Shown here in pieces: positions 31,601 to 42,307 of a DNA stretch of 64,000 nt. The position numbers and the translations under genes are program-made. The stretch is from Plumapathes pennacea (taxonomy: Eukaryota; Cnidaria; Anthozoa; Antipatharia; Myriopathidae): the NCBI GenBank assembly GCA_964036295.1, contig OZ038468.1, forward strand, positions 10,364,183-10,428,182, written 5' to 3'. The notes under the pieces were generated by a model that was not told where the DNA came from, searched no databases, and was given only the letters and a program-made list of their open reading frames with translations. Each line of letters starts with the position of its first letter. The first letter of the stretch is position 1.

Positions 31601-33915
31601 GAATGGCGTCTCTGCTTTGTGGACATCTCCGAACTCTTCAATCAAACCTTGGGTTTCCATCTCATGACAAGTCTGACGGCTCAACTGGAAACTTGTCAAA
31701 TTTTGCGCGTCAAGGGTAGCCGCCCCAGGCCTACTCCGTGGTTGCTATGGCAATCTGGTCAGCAGTAGCCGCTGGTTCACGATACATTGGATCTACATCG
31801 AGTATCAACCGAGTTTTTCAGAGTTTAGCGAGTTGAGTATCATGAAGCGAGCATCGAGCCGTAAATCGGGTGTTGTACCAACCAAGAAGCAACGTGGAAG
31901 GAAGCTTTGTGGGCACGGCTGTGTTGTGCTCCATGTTGCATTACCAGCTGGGCAGTAATAATCGAAGTAAAACAAACAATTTCTTTTTCTCGTGTGCTTT
32001 TGATCTCGCGTAGAACACTACACTTTTTTAAGCATTTCTCGGAAGCTCTCGCCGTTTCCAGAAGGCTGTTCACGGATAGCTCATCGCACATCGAACTCAG
32101 GGAAAATGGCAGAGATGCGGAAGAACGTCAAATATTTCTTGAGAATTATTATCTCTTGACAAAAGAAACAGACACCAGGAAAAAAGCTTCCGCGAAAACG
32201 TTGGGTAAACGTTACGGAAACATCACGAAATGTTTCCTTTGCGGAAACATAACGGAAACGCGAAATCCTGGTATATTTTCGCTTTTCGCGTTTCCGGTTG
32301 ACGGAAACGTGACGGAAACGCCTGACTACATGTTACCGTTGAGTTTCCGAGATGCGGATATGCCTGATTTCGCCCTGTGCCATTCGATGCTCCTCTCAGG
32401 AGATTGTTGAGGTACTGGAGTTTATGGCAGACTTGGGGCGTTGGTTCCCATTCCTGGGAAGTCTCGCCCATTATTACTGATTCTTGTGAGGATGACGAGA
32501 GCATTCCAGCTTCAGAGTTGAGGTCGCTAGACTACAGAAATGAATAAATCCAAAAAATATCTAGCATCAACAATCTAATATCCAATAGTGAATAACCTAT
32601 CAAATGATCTTAGAAGTCAGACAAAGTTAAGTTCCTTTTTAAATTTCTTATAACCATTCTAGTTTTTATAGGACCACAACTTTAAGGGAACTATAATTTT
32701 GTACTTGGATATAATGTGTGTTTTAGAGTTCAAATGATTGTAGAATTAGGTAAATCTAAGATATAATATATTTTAGGGTTTTGAAATATTTGCAATATTA
32801 TTATCATTATTGCCATTCTTTGTTATCATAATTAGTATAGGTTACACGGATTTTTAGAAGAGCATTGTATGAAAGAAATACCGTGTTAAAATAAAATAAT
32901 GTATGTATGTATGTATGTATGTAATATTCTGTGTTCAATCTTACAGCTATCAGCTGTAAAGTTCCAAATTACAGTGCAGGATTAGTACTCGAGCTCTAAG
33001 CATTCCATATTAAGGGCCCAGACTCACATAAAAACAGTTTTAAAACAGGCTGACTGAAAACCAGAGGAATCTAGTACTGACCAATTTATACCAGTCCTTC
33101 GCCCTCCCAAGATTTGATTGGCAAAAAGATTCAGCACTGCATTGAGTCTTACCTAACTCTGTTGTACTTCCTCTTGAAAAAGCACTTGTTGAACATGTGG
33201 AAACTGCTCCTCAGTGCACTCAGGCTGTTCTCTGGATTCCATGACCTCTTCATGCTCTGCTTCTCTTCTGATATTTGCAAAACTGTGTTTTTGGTAATGT
33301 GGTGATTCTCTAAGGTGTTGCGGTGCTCGCTACGACAAGCCCTACATATGCCTTCGAGTTACAAACAAACAATAAGTGGACAATGATTAATCCATCAGCT
33401 TGATTACATTTTGAGATAGAAATAAACAGGACGTTTTCACTGATTTGTACATTCCGTAATTTGAAAGCAGTAACAAAAGCTGCTACTTTAACTATGCAGA
33501 AATAGTAAATATTGATTTTTACCTGTGCCATGGGAGGGATGGTATTCCACTGTGCTTTAACTTCTTTCACCATCTGAAGATTCATGCCTTTATCTGGTTT
33601 TTGTTTTCGATTGCCATGGAGTGGATGCTGGCATTTCTTTGATGGGCGGAACTTAAGGCCCAACTCGGTGCGGTGTTTTGGGCAGATTGTGAAGCCATTA
33701 CCATCCTCTTCAAACAATCCTGCACGTGCAAGAATCAGCTCTTTTTCTGATGAGACGCACGTTTGCGTAACTGCGAGCTGTCTTAATTGGGGCTTCACGT
33801 TGCTGACACAAGTGTTTAAAGCTACGCAATAATACTCTGTATTTCCACTAGAATGCGGCGAAACACTGCACTCGGTTTTAGCGTTTAAAACGAATGAACA
33901 TGAGAGCATCGCCAT
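28623..33915 (-). CDS. Multi-exon gene of unknown function, split by a CACTA-like element
   Basis: Exon candidates on the minus strand are: 33523-33915, with a Cys/His pattern (TICPKHRTELGLKF, KKCQHPLHGN) that looks zinc-binding and donor CAGGTAAAA; about 33165-33290, acidic; about 32390-32535 (SQEWEPTPQVCHKLQYLNN); and 28623-28998 (YRRKTQQAIDAVLDAIAPGN, LIQLIPGLTKWRIDD). The protein type is one I associate with dispersed cnidarian families, possibly transposon-derived, but I cannot name it. The element at 29018-32379 lies between the last two pieces, close to or in an exon. The gene end (28623) is only the frame end; a true stop site is not certain. Confidence 0.45.
29018..29270. repeat. Left subterminal GTTTCC/GGAAAC cluster
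   Basis: About a dozen copies of GGAAAC or GTTTCC within 250 bp, starting at the CACAGGGCG tip. The right end (32170-32379) has the same enrichment. Confidence 0.85.
29640..31699 (-). CDS. Four-exon gene inside the CACTA-like element, C14orf93/CCDC106-like (tentative)
   Basis: Exon 1 (about 31457-31699) starts MTSFQLSRQTCHEMETQG and has a coiled-coil-like basic segment (SEMKVIRQENKRLKRQFE), donor GGTGAG. Exon 2 (about 30832-30930) encodes AVRKIYKELSKEDMEITVKF; exon 3 (30296-30392) encodes YEDPANKVVAARLLREVRG then KKKWKKG; exon 4 (about 29640-30017) encodes a Lys/Arg-rich domain with RLSWQRSKLRNIKQILDEHY and MITPER. The fold of exons 2-4 resembles proteins annotated as C14orf93- or CCDC106-like in invertebrates. 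It could be a DNA-binding accessory protein of the element or captured host sequence. Splice sites are read by eye. Confidence 0.5.
30525..30793. mobile_element. Possible nested MITE with TGCAGAATACCC ends
   Basis: TGCAGAATACCC at 30525 is mirrored by GGGTATTCTGCA at 30782-30793. Inside, the motif CTGCGTACCGCGT or its mirror appears three times. No target duplication is clear, so this is tentative. It lies in the third-to-second exon gap of the CACTA-borne gene. Confidence 0.45.
32899..32922. repeat. (ATGT)n microsatellite
   Basis: Six tandem ATGT units. Confidence 0.95.
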
Positions 33916-35079
33916 TACAAGAGCTCAGGAGTTATGTAGTAACGATTCTGGAGGATATTTGAGTGCTTATGTAGAAGATGTGACATATTCTTGGCAATGT
34001 TGTAATCAGTGCAATGCTATGTTCTTATAAGGTAACATAAAAAAGATTATGTCCAGGTGTTGTTGGGTGTGACGATTCACAGCTTATGTCAGAGGAACGG
34101 GCGTGACTGTGTGCAATGAAAAAATGGAAAATAAATCTATTTTTCATTTTTGCCACGCTGATTAAAGAGCAAAATAAATAAGCTGAATGCCTCGAAATGA
34201 TGTTGAATAGCGGATTAGTCCTAAATTCAGAATTTTAGCCAGCTTCTCAGCTATCTTGCTAAGAAACGTCCGATTTTGATGTGGAATTTTCAGGTTCTGT
34301 TGGCATGCTCTTAATAATTGATCATACTTCGCTTTTTTTGACAAAATATTTGAAATATAAAGTAGCATTGATTATCCCTTGAGAAGAGTAATAAATGGGT
34401 TTCTGAACTAAACACAGCGAACGTGCTGCTTCAAAAACTTGAAATGAAGCGTAAATGTGATTATCACTGGCAAAAATTTATCATGCCAGTTGCGAACTTT
34501 AGATGAGGCCTGTGCTAAAAACATATGAGACCCCAATTTTTTTTTTCGCCATTTATTTAGACCAAGGGTGGATATAAACAGGGATGACAGCAAGAATGGC
34601 CATTGAGGATATTTGGCCTCGAACATGCCCATTTTTTGGCATTTCTCAAAATGCGTCGTCACATGGTTGATAACTAAGTGACACTGATTGACAGGGAATT
34701 GCTCATATGACTAAATACTTGTGTAGTGAACTCACAGAGGATGTATAAGTGCTCAAGTGAAAGGAAAATGAAATTGATCAAATTGCTAGAGTATGATAGC
34801 TTTCAACATCTCTCCCTTGTTTTTGTGGAATTTTGATATTTTTTCCCGAAAAACCAGGAGTGTGGTCTAACTCCCCTCTGAAAATCTTAAGTAATAAACC
34901 ACTTTGGCTTCTCAAGTTTTTATGTCAACCCTTTAATCTGGCCGAGTTTAAAGGAAATCGGTGAGATGGCATGTGTCACCCCTGCCTGGTCCTCTCGTGG
35001 ACGCACTCTTAAGAATCAGAAAGAACTCTTAGAGTATGTCTCCCTGCCGGGTTAAGCCACTGAGTTTCGTTATCGAGAA
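33916..35079. other. No recognised genes
   Basis: Short minus frames at 34162-34368 and 34408-34662 have no motif I recognise. A T-run lies near 34540. Confidence 0.5.
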
Positions 35080-36555
35080 GTGGCCAGGTGAGGAGGCGTT
35101 GGGGCTTATATACGGGACACCATAAAGTACAAGTGCCGCAAGGAAGCCATTTTTGAAGCCATACAATCTGAACTTGAACATCTATGTCTTGAAGTCCCTG
35201 GGAGAAATAAACATAGCCAACTCCTACTTGGAGTTATGTACTGCTCCAATAAAATGCCAAGTCCCTCAAAATGGCTAGAGCATTTAGAAAACCTGCTTGG
35301 CCATGTGACCACGAGCTGGGAAGGAATTATCATACTTACCGGTGATATGAATATTGATCTGCTCGGTAACACAAACACTGTCACCACACATTACCGAGCT
35401 CTGCTTGATATTTTCAATCTAAAGCAGATGGTCACCATGCGAACCAGATTAACATCTACAAGAACCCCGATTGATCACATAATCACCAACCAACCATCGA
35501 GAATTACCCACACCAGAGTAATACCATGTGGAATTGTTAGCGATCGTGATGGACCGTACGCATGTATAAACATGCTTACCTCGCTACTAACCACGCTACA
35601 AATACGTGAGAAACCTGAAGAACTTTGACGAGGAAGCCTTCCTTGCAGGTTTTGCTCAACTACCTTTATCAATAATCTATGCATCAGACGACCCAGATGA
35701 ACAATTGGGTATCAGAAACTTGTTATTTACTGAATGTCTCGAAAGGCACACGCCACTTAGACGATGTCACATGACAAGCCTGCCTGCTCCCTGGATGGAA
35801 TGCGGTGATATACGCGCTCTTCAGTCACAGAGAGACACTCTTAGCCAGGAAGCGCACAGAACCAACTCAGCACCCTCTTGGCATGCCTTCCGAACAATCA
35901 GGAATAAACTCAAAAATGCAATACAGAATGCTCAAAATAAATTCATGGAAAGAGCCCTGTCATCCAGCAAGTCCAAGGAGGTGTGGCGTGTAGCCCATCA
36001 TGCACTCAAACCAAACCAGCAACCTCTCCGGTTTGACCTGGAAAAATTGGATGTCCATTTTGCCTCAACTGGAAAACGGACATTTGATACACAAGCCACA
36101 ACAGCTGATGATTTACTACAGCTTATCTGCACTTTACCCAGAGCCCAATGAGCACATATGTAATTTCAGTCTTAGTAAAGTCACGTTCGGCAAGGTACTG
36201 TATGCTATCAAGAACATCAGATCAGACTGCTCTACTGGTCCCAATCAGTTACATGCCAAATTCATTAAGCATGTGGCCGAGCACTTGGCTGGGCCACTCA
36301 CAGCCATAATAAACTCTTGCATTGAGAAGTCAATCTTTCCTCGTCTATGGAAGACAGAAAGAATCAGTACTATCCCAAAGATTGATCACCCAGAGTCTGA
36401 ATACCATCTAAGACCTGTGTCAATACTACCTGTTCTCTCAAAAGTGTTTGAGAAGCAAATCAGGTGGTCACCTCAGAAAATAAAACTATTCTCAGGGACA
36501 ATATATCCAGTTTCCGTAAAGGACATTCTACAACTGCAGTCCTTATGGGAATAAG
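35080..36555 (+). pseudogene. Truncated CR1/L2-like LINE ORF2 (endonuclease to early RT)
   Basis: The frames give the end of the AP-type endonuclease (GVGAYIRDTIKYK, LLLGVMYCSN, TGDMNIDLLGN, TRTPIDHIITNQPS), then the linker (35606-36151) and the RT start (STGPNQLHAKFIKHVAEHLA, ISTIPKIDHPESEYHLRPVS, LPVLSKVFEK). It switches frame at about 35620, 36100 and 36460 and stops at 36555, before the catalytic FADD. Harbinger sequence follows directly. Confidence 0.75.
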
Positions 36556-36569
36556 AGACGATTTGCATT

Positions 36570-37325
36570 AAAATAACTAAAGAGTTTTGCCAGGCACTGA
36601 GTGGATTGTCCCAGCAATTCATTAAATTTCTTGCCAATGGCCGCACGACAATGACGGCGATAATTCTATTTCAAGATGTGTGCAAAATTCCAGAAGCTGT
36701 TGGAGCGATCGACAGCATTCATATTGAAGTAGTGGCACCAGAGAACCCGCACAATTATTTCGACTGACAACATCGCTACAGTGTCACCATGCAGGCAGTG
36801 GTTGGAGAGAATCTGGTGATCTTGGATACAGCTATTGGCCACCCTGGCAGTTTGCACAACGCCAGAGTGCTAAGATCATGAGATCTACTTAGGAAAGCTG
36901 AGAATGGCGAGATGCTGAACGAACCTGTCGCTACTGTGAACAATACCCGAATGCGACCTCTTTTGTTTAGAGATGGAGCATATCCACTACTTCCATGGCT
37001 AATGAACCCCTTCCCAAACAACGTTATTCTTAACCCTTCTCAGCAACGTTTCAACAGAGCACTCTCCTCGGCCAGAGCTACGGTTGAACGTGCTTTTGGT
37101 GTACTAAAAGGTCGCTGGAGAATACCTCTTAAAAGGGTCGACAACCAATTTGAAAATGTGTCTCAAATAATCTTTTGTCAGGAAACCGGAGACGCATTTG
37201 ATGAGGAGGTCATTGGAAGAGTTATGGAAATTGGGAGAGAATACTTGTGGTGCAGGCGGGAAAATAACGGAGCACAGTACCCAAGAGCACAAGTCATTTG
37301 CGAGGCCCTCGAGGGAAACTTGTGA
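36570..37325 (+). pseudogene. PIF/Harbinger transposase, two stops
   Basis: The plus strand reads GAIDSIHIEVVAPENPH (first catalytic Asp), then LLFRDGAYPLLPWLMNPF (second) and ATVERAFGVLKGRWRIPLKR (catalytic Glu), the D-D-E order of Harbinger transposases. A TGA after NYFD (near 36765) and another before LLRKAENG (near 36880) break the frame. The C-terminal part after QIIFCQETG is unlike the usual ending and may be joined from another source. Confidence 0.8.
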
Positions 37326-37513
37326 ACTCCGGATTTGAATGTGAACGAAGCACAACACAAAGAACTTTAGAAACTTAGTTTATCATTAATACTAGAAATA
37401 CGATAATCGCAGATACCCCCTCACTCTGCTATTGATGGGATATTACTTTGGAAACTCCCAACAAGAGTAGCCTTTGTTTTACCGAAATGTTGACTCAATC
37501 TTTTCTTCGAACT

Positions 37514-37661
37514 CAAGTGCTACACGCAAAGGAAGGAGAAAAAGAATGGTGTGTGTTATACTTTTGCGTTGAAAAAAGAATCGATTGCGTGACGAAGTAC
37601 GTATTTCCCACGGTCGGCACGTCAAATTAATTCATACAGTCTTCCAAGCACGTTCTCAAAA
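37514..37661. repeat. Inverted repeat arm, partner at 41045-41196
   Basis: About 145 bp agree at roughly 80% with the reverse complement of 41045-41196, including AGAAAAAGAATGGTGTGTGT and CAAATTAATTCAT. The arms enclose 3.4 kb with the Harbinger Myb-like ORF and a repeat-rich coding fragment. Confidence 0.75.
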
Positions 37662-38149
37662 TTTAATACTCAAATTTTGAAGTTGGTCGGCCGTCGTAGT
37701 ACGGGAAAAAAGGAACACTGATTTTCCAATTTTGAATTCATAGGCAGTACAATTAAATAGGCTTCCTGTGCGATTTGTTTTTACTCTGGATTGCATGCTC
37801 CAGACTCAGGCATGCATATTTAATTGAATTGCTCGAATTGTTTTGTATGTCAACCCACTCAAAACAGCAAGATTTCTCCCAGAATCAAAGCAAAACTTGA
37901 ACAGTTTACTTCAAATTATACACGGGCTTCAGTAATACGTCTAAGTGCTTGTGAACGATTCTTGCTGCAATCACCGCGTGTCAGATTACAGAAAAATAAG
38001 ACATCTGACTAAATTATTCAAGACTCCAAGTTCCGATTGCTCTGAGCGAATACGGTAGCCGAAACTGGCGAAAATGATCAGCATACAGATTTTAGTACAT
38101 TCTTGAAGTGATCGAGTTACAAGCTATATGGGATAGAATTTATTTGTCA

Positions 38150-38650
38150 CGGTGATTGTTCGATTTCCACTGACTAACCTTTGTTGCTTGTCCTTTCTAA
38201 ATAAGTATCTGAGTTTAACACAAAACAGCGTCTGAAGCTCCTGATTTGCTTTCAAGCGCTGTTCCCTTTGCGGAGTTTTCTGTGTTACCCGCTTCTGTTC
38301 ATGTCGCTTTTGGTCGGCATTCATGCGCTGTTGTCTTTGCGGAGTCTTCTCTTCGGCCCGCTTTTTCTCTCCTGAAGGTCTCGATTCGCTTTCAAGCGCT
38401 GTTCTCTTTGCGGAGTTGTCTGTGTTACCCGCTTCTCTTCATGTCGCTTTCGATCGGCATTCATGCGCTGTTTTCTTTTCGGTCATAGTTCCGTCTTTTG
38501 TCGAGACGAACTTGGCGCTGTTTGATCGTTTCACGATTCTGCCTTGCTCGTGCCTGTTCCCTTCTCTTTTGAAGACGAGCTTCGCGAGACTGTTGTGTTT
38601 CAAGTTTTCTATTTTCGTGAACACAGCTACGATATACTGTAGTTGCTTCG
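38150..38650 (-). pseudogene. STPR-like repeat protein fragment with a ~146-bp tandem duplication
   Basis: Minus frames give Arg/Lys/Glu/Gln-rich units (NADQKRHEQKRVTQKTPQRE, SREARLQKRREQARARQ) with R-x2-RL spaced about 23 residues apart, like the STPR DNA-binding domain. On the DNA level 38221-38330 is repeated at 38370-38480. Frames change between units. No other domain is seen. Confidence 0.4.
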
Positions 38651-38757
38651 TTCAATCTAATTTCTTATACTGTGAGTAAAACTACAGGGCCACACGTGAT
38701 CGATCCGGCCTTTGTTATTGGTTCTGCAGTGATGCGATAGGAACTGGGGACGAGGTC

Positions 38758-38786
38758 GCACGCAAGACTGACAGACTGACAGACTG
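38758..38786. repeat. (GACA)n-type short tandem repeat
   Basis: The unit ACTGACAG is repeated about three to four times. Confidence 0.85.
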
Positions 38787-39045
38787 ACAGACGAACATTA
38801 GATTTCGAGATGGCGGCAGGCTTGGAGTCTCCGATAAGGCGATAATACTACTGCATTAGCGTCTTGAGTATTTCCCTCACTTCGTTCGGGGATTTTTTTT
38901 TTTTTACAAATGCTCACTTGAGCAGCACTCAAGAGAAGGCCAAAGGGTCATCTCAGTATGAATTTACAGCTTTTAATATCTGTTTCAATGCAAAAGTCAG
39001 TTGCAATAACACATAATAAGAAAACGAACTCAGAATCTGTAGTGT

Positions 39046-40028
39046 TCATATTCCAGAGGTTTCCTTTTTCAGAAGGGCTGCCATTCGCACAAAAAACTCC
39101 TGGTCCCTCTTCCTTTCCTCCTCGCCGATCTTTCTTAGTTTCACCATCAATTCTTCCATGCAAGATTGTACATGTTCCATCATCTTGAACTGCGCTTTTT
39201 GCATGTCGAGAATCTTCTCTGTCAGGTCAATAAACGGGAACTTCCCATCATAGATGCTCTGTGGCCGGCTCTGTGCTCCTTTCTCTCTTCTTTTTTGGCT
39301 TTTGTTGGCCAGGCTTCTTTCTTTTATCCCCTGCTTCCTGCTTTGGAGGGATGTCTGCATCAGCATCATCTGTATCAGCATTGCCAGAGTTGACTGAGCT
39401 GTGAGATGATGAACTCGTATTGAGGCCAGCTTGTACTACACCGGGCACTGTGACCACCAGATTCCCACCAAGAGCTTCATCAAATTCCTTGTATAATGGG
39501 CTCATTCGTGGAGACCGTCCCCTTTGTTTGTTGTGGGCCTTTGCACCCTTATAGGTTTGCTTCAAGTTGCGTATCTTATCTTTACACTGCTTGATACTTT
39601 TTCGCTGTCCCTCTCTGTTTACAGCATCTGCAACCTTCTGCGAAGCGGCAATGCTCCTGCTGTTTTCAATTTCGCTTATTCTCTCTTTCCATGAACTAGA
39701 ATGGAGGTCTATTCATCTGACCATTGGGTTGAGATTCTGGCGCCATTTTCCGCAACAGCCGTACTTGAGTTGCCCGCTGTTGTGGCCACCCAAATTGACT
39801 GTGAAGGTTTGCCGCTGAGTATCCAGCTGCAGGGCTGAAACCACTGTATCCTGCACTGGTTTGATACAGCAAAGGGAAATGCAAGGTTGGTGTTGGCTGT
39901 CGATGAAACATTTGCTCGCCAAAGTGTTGATGGTGATAACCCTCGGTTGTTGGCTGATTCTCATTCTGGAATGGAACACTATAAACGAGGCATGGGCGCG
40001 AATGCTCTTGTGGTGCCTTTCCAGACAT
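39046..40028 (-). pseudogene. Myb/SANT-like DNA-binding ORF of a Harbinger element
   Basis: The start is the ATG at 40028 (MSGKAPQEHSRPCLVYS). After a Gln/Pro/Tyr-rich region, the Myb-like domain begins near QWSDE (about 39720), shifts frame, and goes on as WKERISEIENSRS, QCKDKIRNLKQTYKGAKAHN and SPLYKEFDEALGGN. The C-terminal part has an acidic stretch, a Lys-rich stretch and a helix (LMVKLRKIGEEERKRDQEF). In Harbinger elements this protein helps the transposase bind DNA and enter the nucleus. It faces the transposase at 36570-37325, consistent with one element, though 1.7 kb separates them. Confidence 0.6.
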
Positions 40029-40159
40029 TTTAGAATTTTTTTTAATATAAGAATCGAAAATAAAAGTAGAGCTATGACACCTAAAAGCGGGGATGAGCAA
40101 CTGCGACCTTTGTGAAAAGAGTTCTCCACTGCATTCAGAGCTCTCAAAGGAATACACTT

Positions 40160-41044
40160 CTGTTGGCCAAAAAAATTAAACCGGTTGGTTGATTACGATG
40201 GAGGCCTATTGCCTAAAGATTAAGGTCCAACTTGCTTGCGTTGACATCTTTGTAGTAGTTTATTTGCTCGATAGTTGCCAAACAATAAAAACGTCGAGTG
40301 AGAACTCGTGCAAGGCCTGTCGATTGTTTTTCTGGATTCTTTCTCTCTCTTAACATTCCAATCGTATTTGGGGCATTGTACAACTTTGTACCAGCGATGT
40401 ACAAAGTCACAAGAAGTAAACATATACTGAGAATTGAATCGAAAACAATTGTAAAACAGACAAGTATAAATCACAGGTACCTGAAGGGTGGTGAATCCTT
40501 GCATGGTAAAAGTCTTCTTAGTTCGAGTCCAGCGATGAACTTAACTGATCTGATCTGACCACTCACGATAACTAAACTGAACAACAGTGAACAAAGGATG
40601 CCTTTTAACTGTTACAAAATCATGTCAGTTATCTGCTCGATTATAAACTTGTTGACAGGCTCAAGGCTAAATCAATAATGCCACTACTTTCCATATTAAA
40701 CAATTACAGTCTATTGTTTATCATTGCATGCTTTTACTGTATGAGAATTTATGAGTGGCCAGGTTTGCTTGTACAACACAATTGGACCTTGTATTATTTA
40801 GTAACTTGATTTAATTTTCTGTCACAAGGTGTTTTTTATTCAAGATCTAATAATTTGTCGGGTTGGAAATGTAACTGTCTATTTGAGAAATGCTGTGATC
40901 TGACATGCGGTGATTACAGTGAGAATAATTTGAAATAAACCCGTGTATAATTTGGAATAAACCCTTCAAGTTTTGATTTGATTTTGGGCGAAATCATGCT
41001 GTTTTGAGCAGGCTCACACAATTATTATTAATACTTATTATTAA
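40160..41044. other. No recognised genes
   Basis: Short frames only; an ATTATTAATA-rich stretch lies near 41021-41055. Confidence 0.5.
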
Positions 41045-41196
41045 TAATTATTAACAGTGCTTGAGAATGTGCCCAGCAGACTGCATGAATTAATTTGGCA
41101 TGTGGACCGTGAGAAATACGTACAGCGTCACAATCGATTCTTTTTCAGCACAAACATACAACACACACACCATTCTTTTTCTGCTTTCTTTACGTG
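41045..41196. repeat. Inverted repeat arm, partner at 37514-37661
   Basis: Mirror of the arm at 37514-37661. Both arms contain short open frames of related sequence, so they may be diverged copies of one repeat rather than true transposon ends. Confidence 0.7.
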
Positions 41197-41211
41197 CAGT
41201 ACTTGACTTGG

Positions 41212-41270
41212 GCTCAGTTCCCAGCCGTGGGTGTTTCGGGTGCCAAAACACCGATGGCTGGGAACTGAGC
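41212..41270. repeat. Hairpin with 15-bp perfect stem
   Basis: GCTCAGTTCCCAGCC (41212-41226) pairs with GGCTGGGAACTGAGC (41256-41270); the loop again contains a partial mirror (GGTGTTTCGGGTGCCAAAACACC). Confidence 0.9.
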
Positions 41271-41349
41271 ATACCCGCGACCACACCAGTGAAGGCTGTG
41301 GATTTCCATTGAGCTGAAACTTTTTTACGAAATAGCTGCTCATTTTCTC

Positions 41350-42307
41350 TCAACAGTTTCATCCGGTTTCTGATTTTGTTTTCATTTATGTGGCAAATCT
41401 ATGTTTAGTGACAACCTGCCGGATTAACACCCCAAATACTGCCTTTATGCAGGTTCTTTTCTCAGGCGTGCCTTCGTCCATGTTGTTTAGTTAGTTAGCG
41501 CAAGCCCTGACATCATTGCTTACTTTGCCACACGCAGATCAGCAATATCAGAGACAATTGAATAATTTTTTCCTATCACCAATGCCCTATGGGCATGATT
41601 GCAACTGCTTTCAGCTGAGCAAGGGATGGATAGTCCGCAGAAGATTTTATCGCGATACTAGATAGATATAACAAACCTTAATGGCTAGTTTTCACTGATA
41701 AACTTCTGCATGCGAAAAATATTTGTACTTGAACAAACTACATTTCTTGTGATTTTCTATTCATTGGATTGACTTTGTAAGATACATCAAAATCCTCTAA
41801 AAAAGGTAAAAAAAACTCAATTTATAAACACAGGTTATGACAATAAACGTGCCCCTCGCAGTTATGACTCAAGGATCAGCCCGGAAAGAATTATTTAACA
41901 CTTCCTGCAAAACTTTATTTACTGTATATAAAAAATATCAATGTGAATCATCTCAATAAAAGATTGTCTTGCTCCTATGAAGGGTCCTTCCTCAGACCAA
42001 AGGTTAACGATAGAACGTCAGTTCTTATTTCTTTACTAAGGCGTTCAGCACACCCTTGGACGATTTATAATATATGATTGCAACACTCCAGTACAGTCCA
42101 GATATAGTTCTCCTTCGTGCTAGTTTTCCATTGTATCCTAGCACCAGAGTTGTTTACAAAAATCCCTGTGCATGAAGTGCAGATGTTATTGCTCTGTAAA
42201 ATAGAGTACCCATGCCTGTTTTGATTATGTTGATACCCTTAATAGGATCAGGATGTCTAACAAGGAGTTCATAGTTCCTATCTTTGGATGCTAGGACTGG
42301 CATTAGG
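41350..42307. other. No recognised genes
   Basis: AT-rich; may include the 3' untranslated region of the minus-strand gene at 42308. AATAAA-like signals are present but were not assigned. Confidence 0.4.

Larger units (their letters stand above)
29018..32379. mobile_element. 3362-bp CACTA-like DNA transposon
   Basis: The ends mirror each other only for CACAGGGCGAAAT (29018-29030, 32367-32379). CCA flanks both sides (29015-29017, 32380-32382), a 3-bp target duplication. About 200-250 bp at each end are packed with GGAAAC/GTTTCC motifs in both orientations. Short CAC ends, a 3-bp duplication and subterminal motif clusters are features of CACTA/EnSpm elements. No transposase is seen; the only gene is at 29640-31699. 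Confidence 0.75.

Noticed and set aside
38246..38679. Cys/Phe/Leu-rich plus frames
   Set aside because: They are the complement of the Arg/Glu-rich STPR-like repeats and have no motif of their own.
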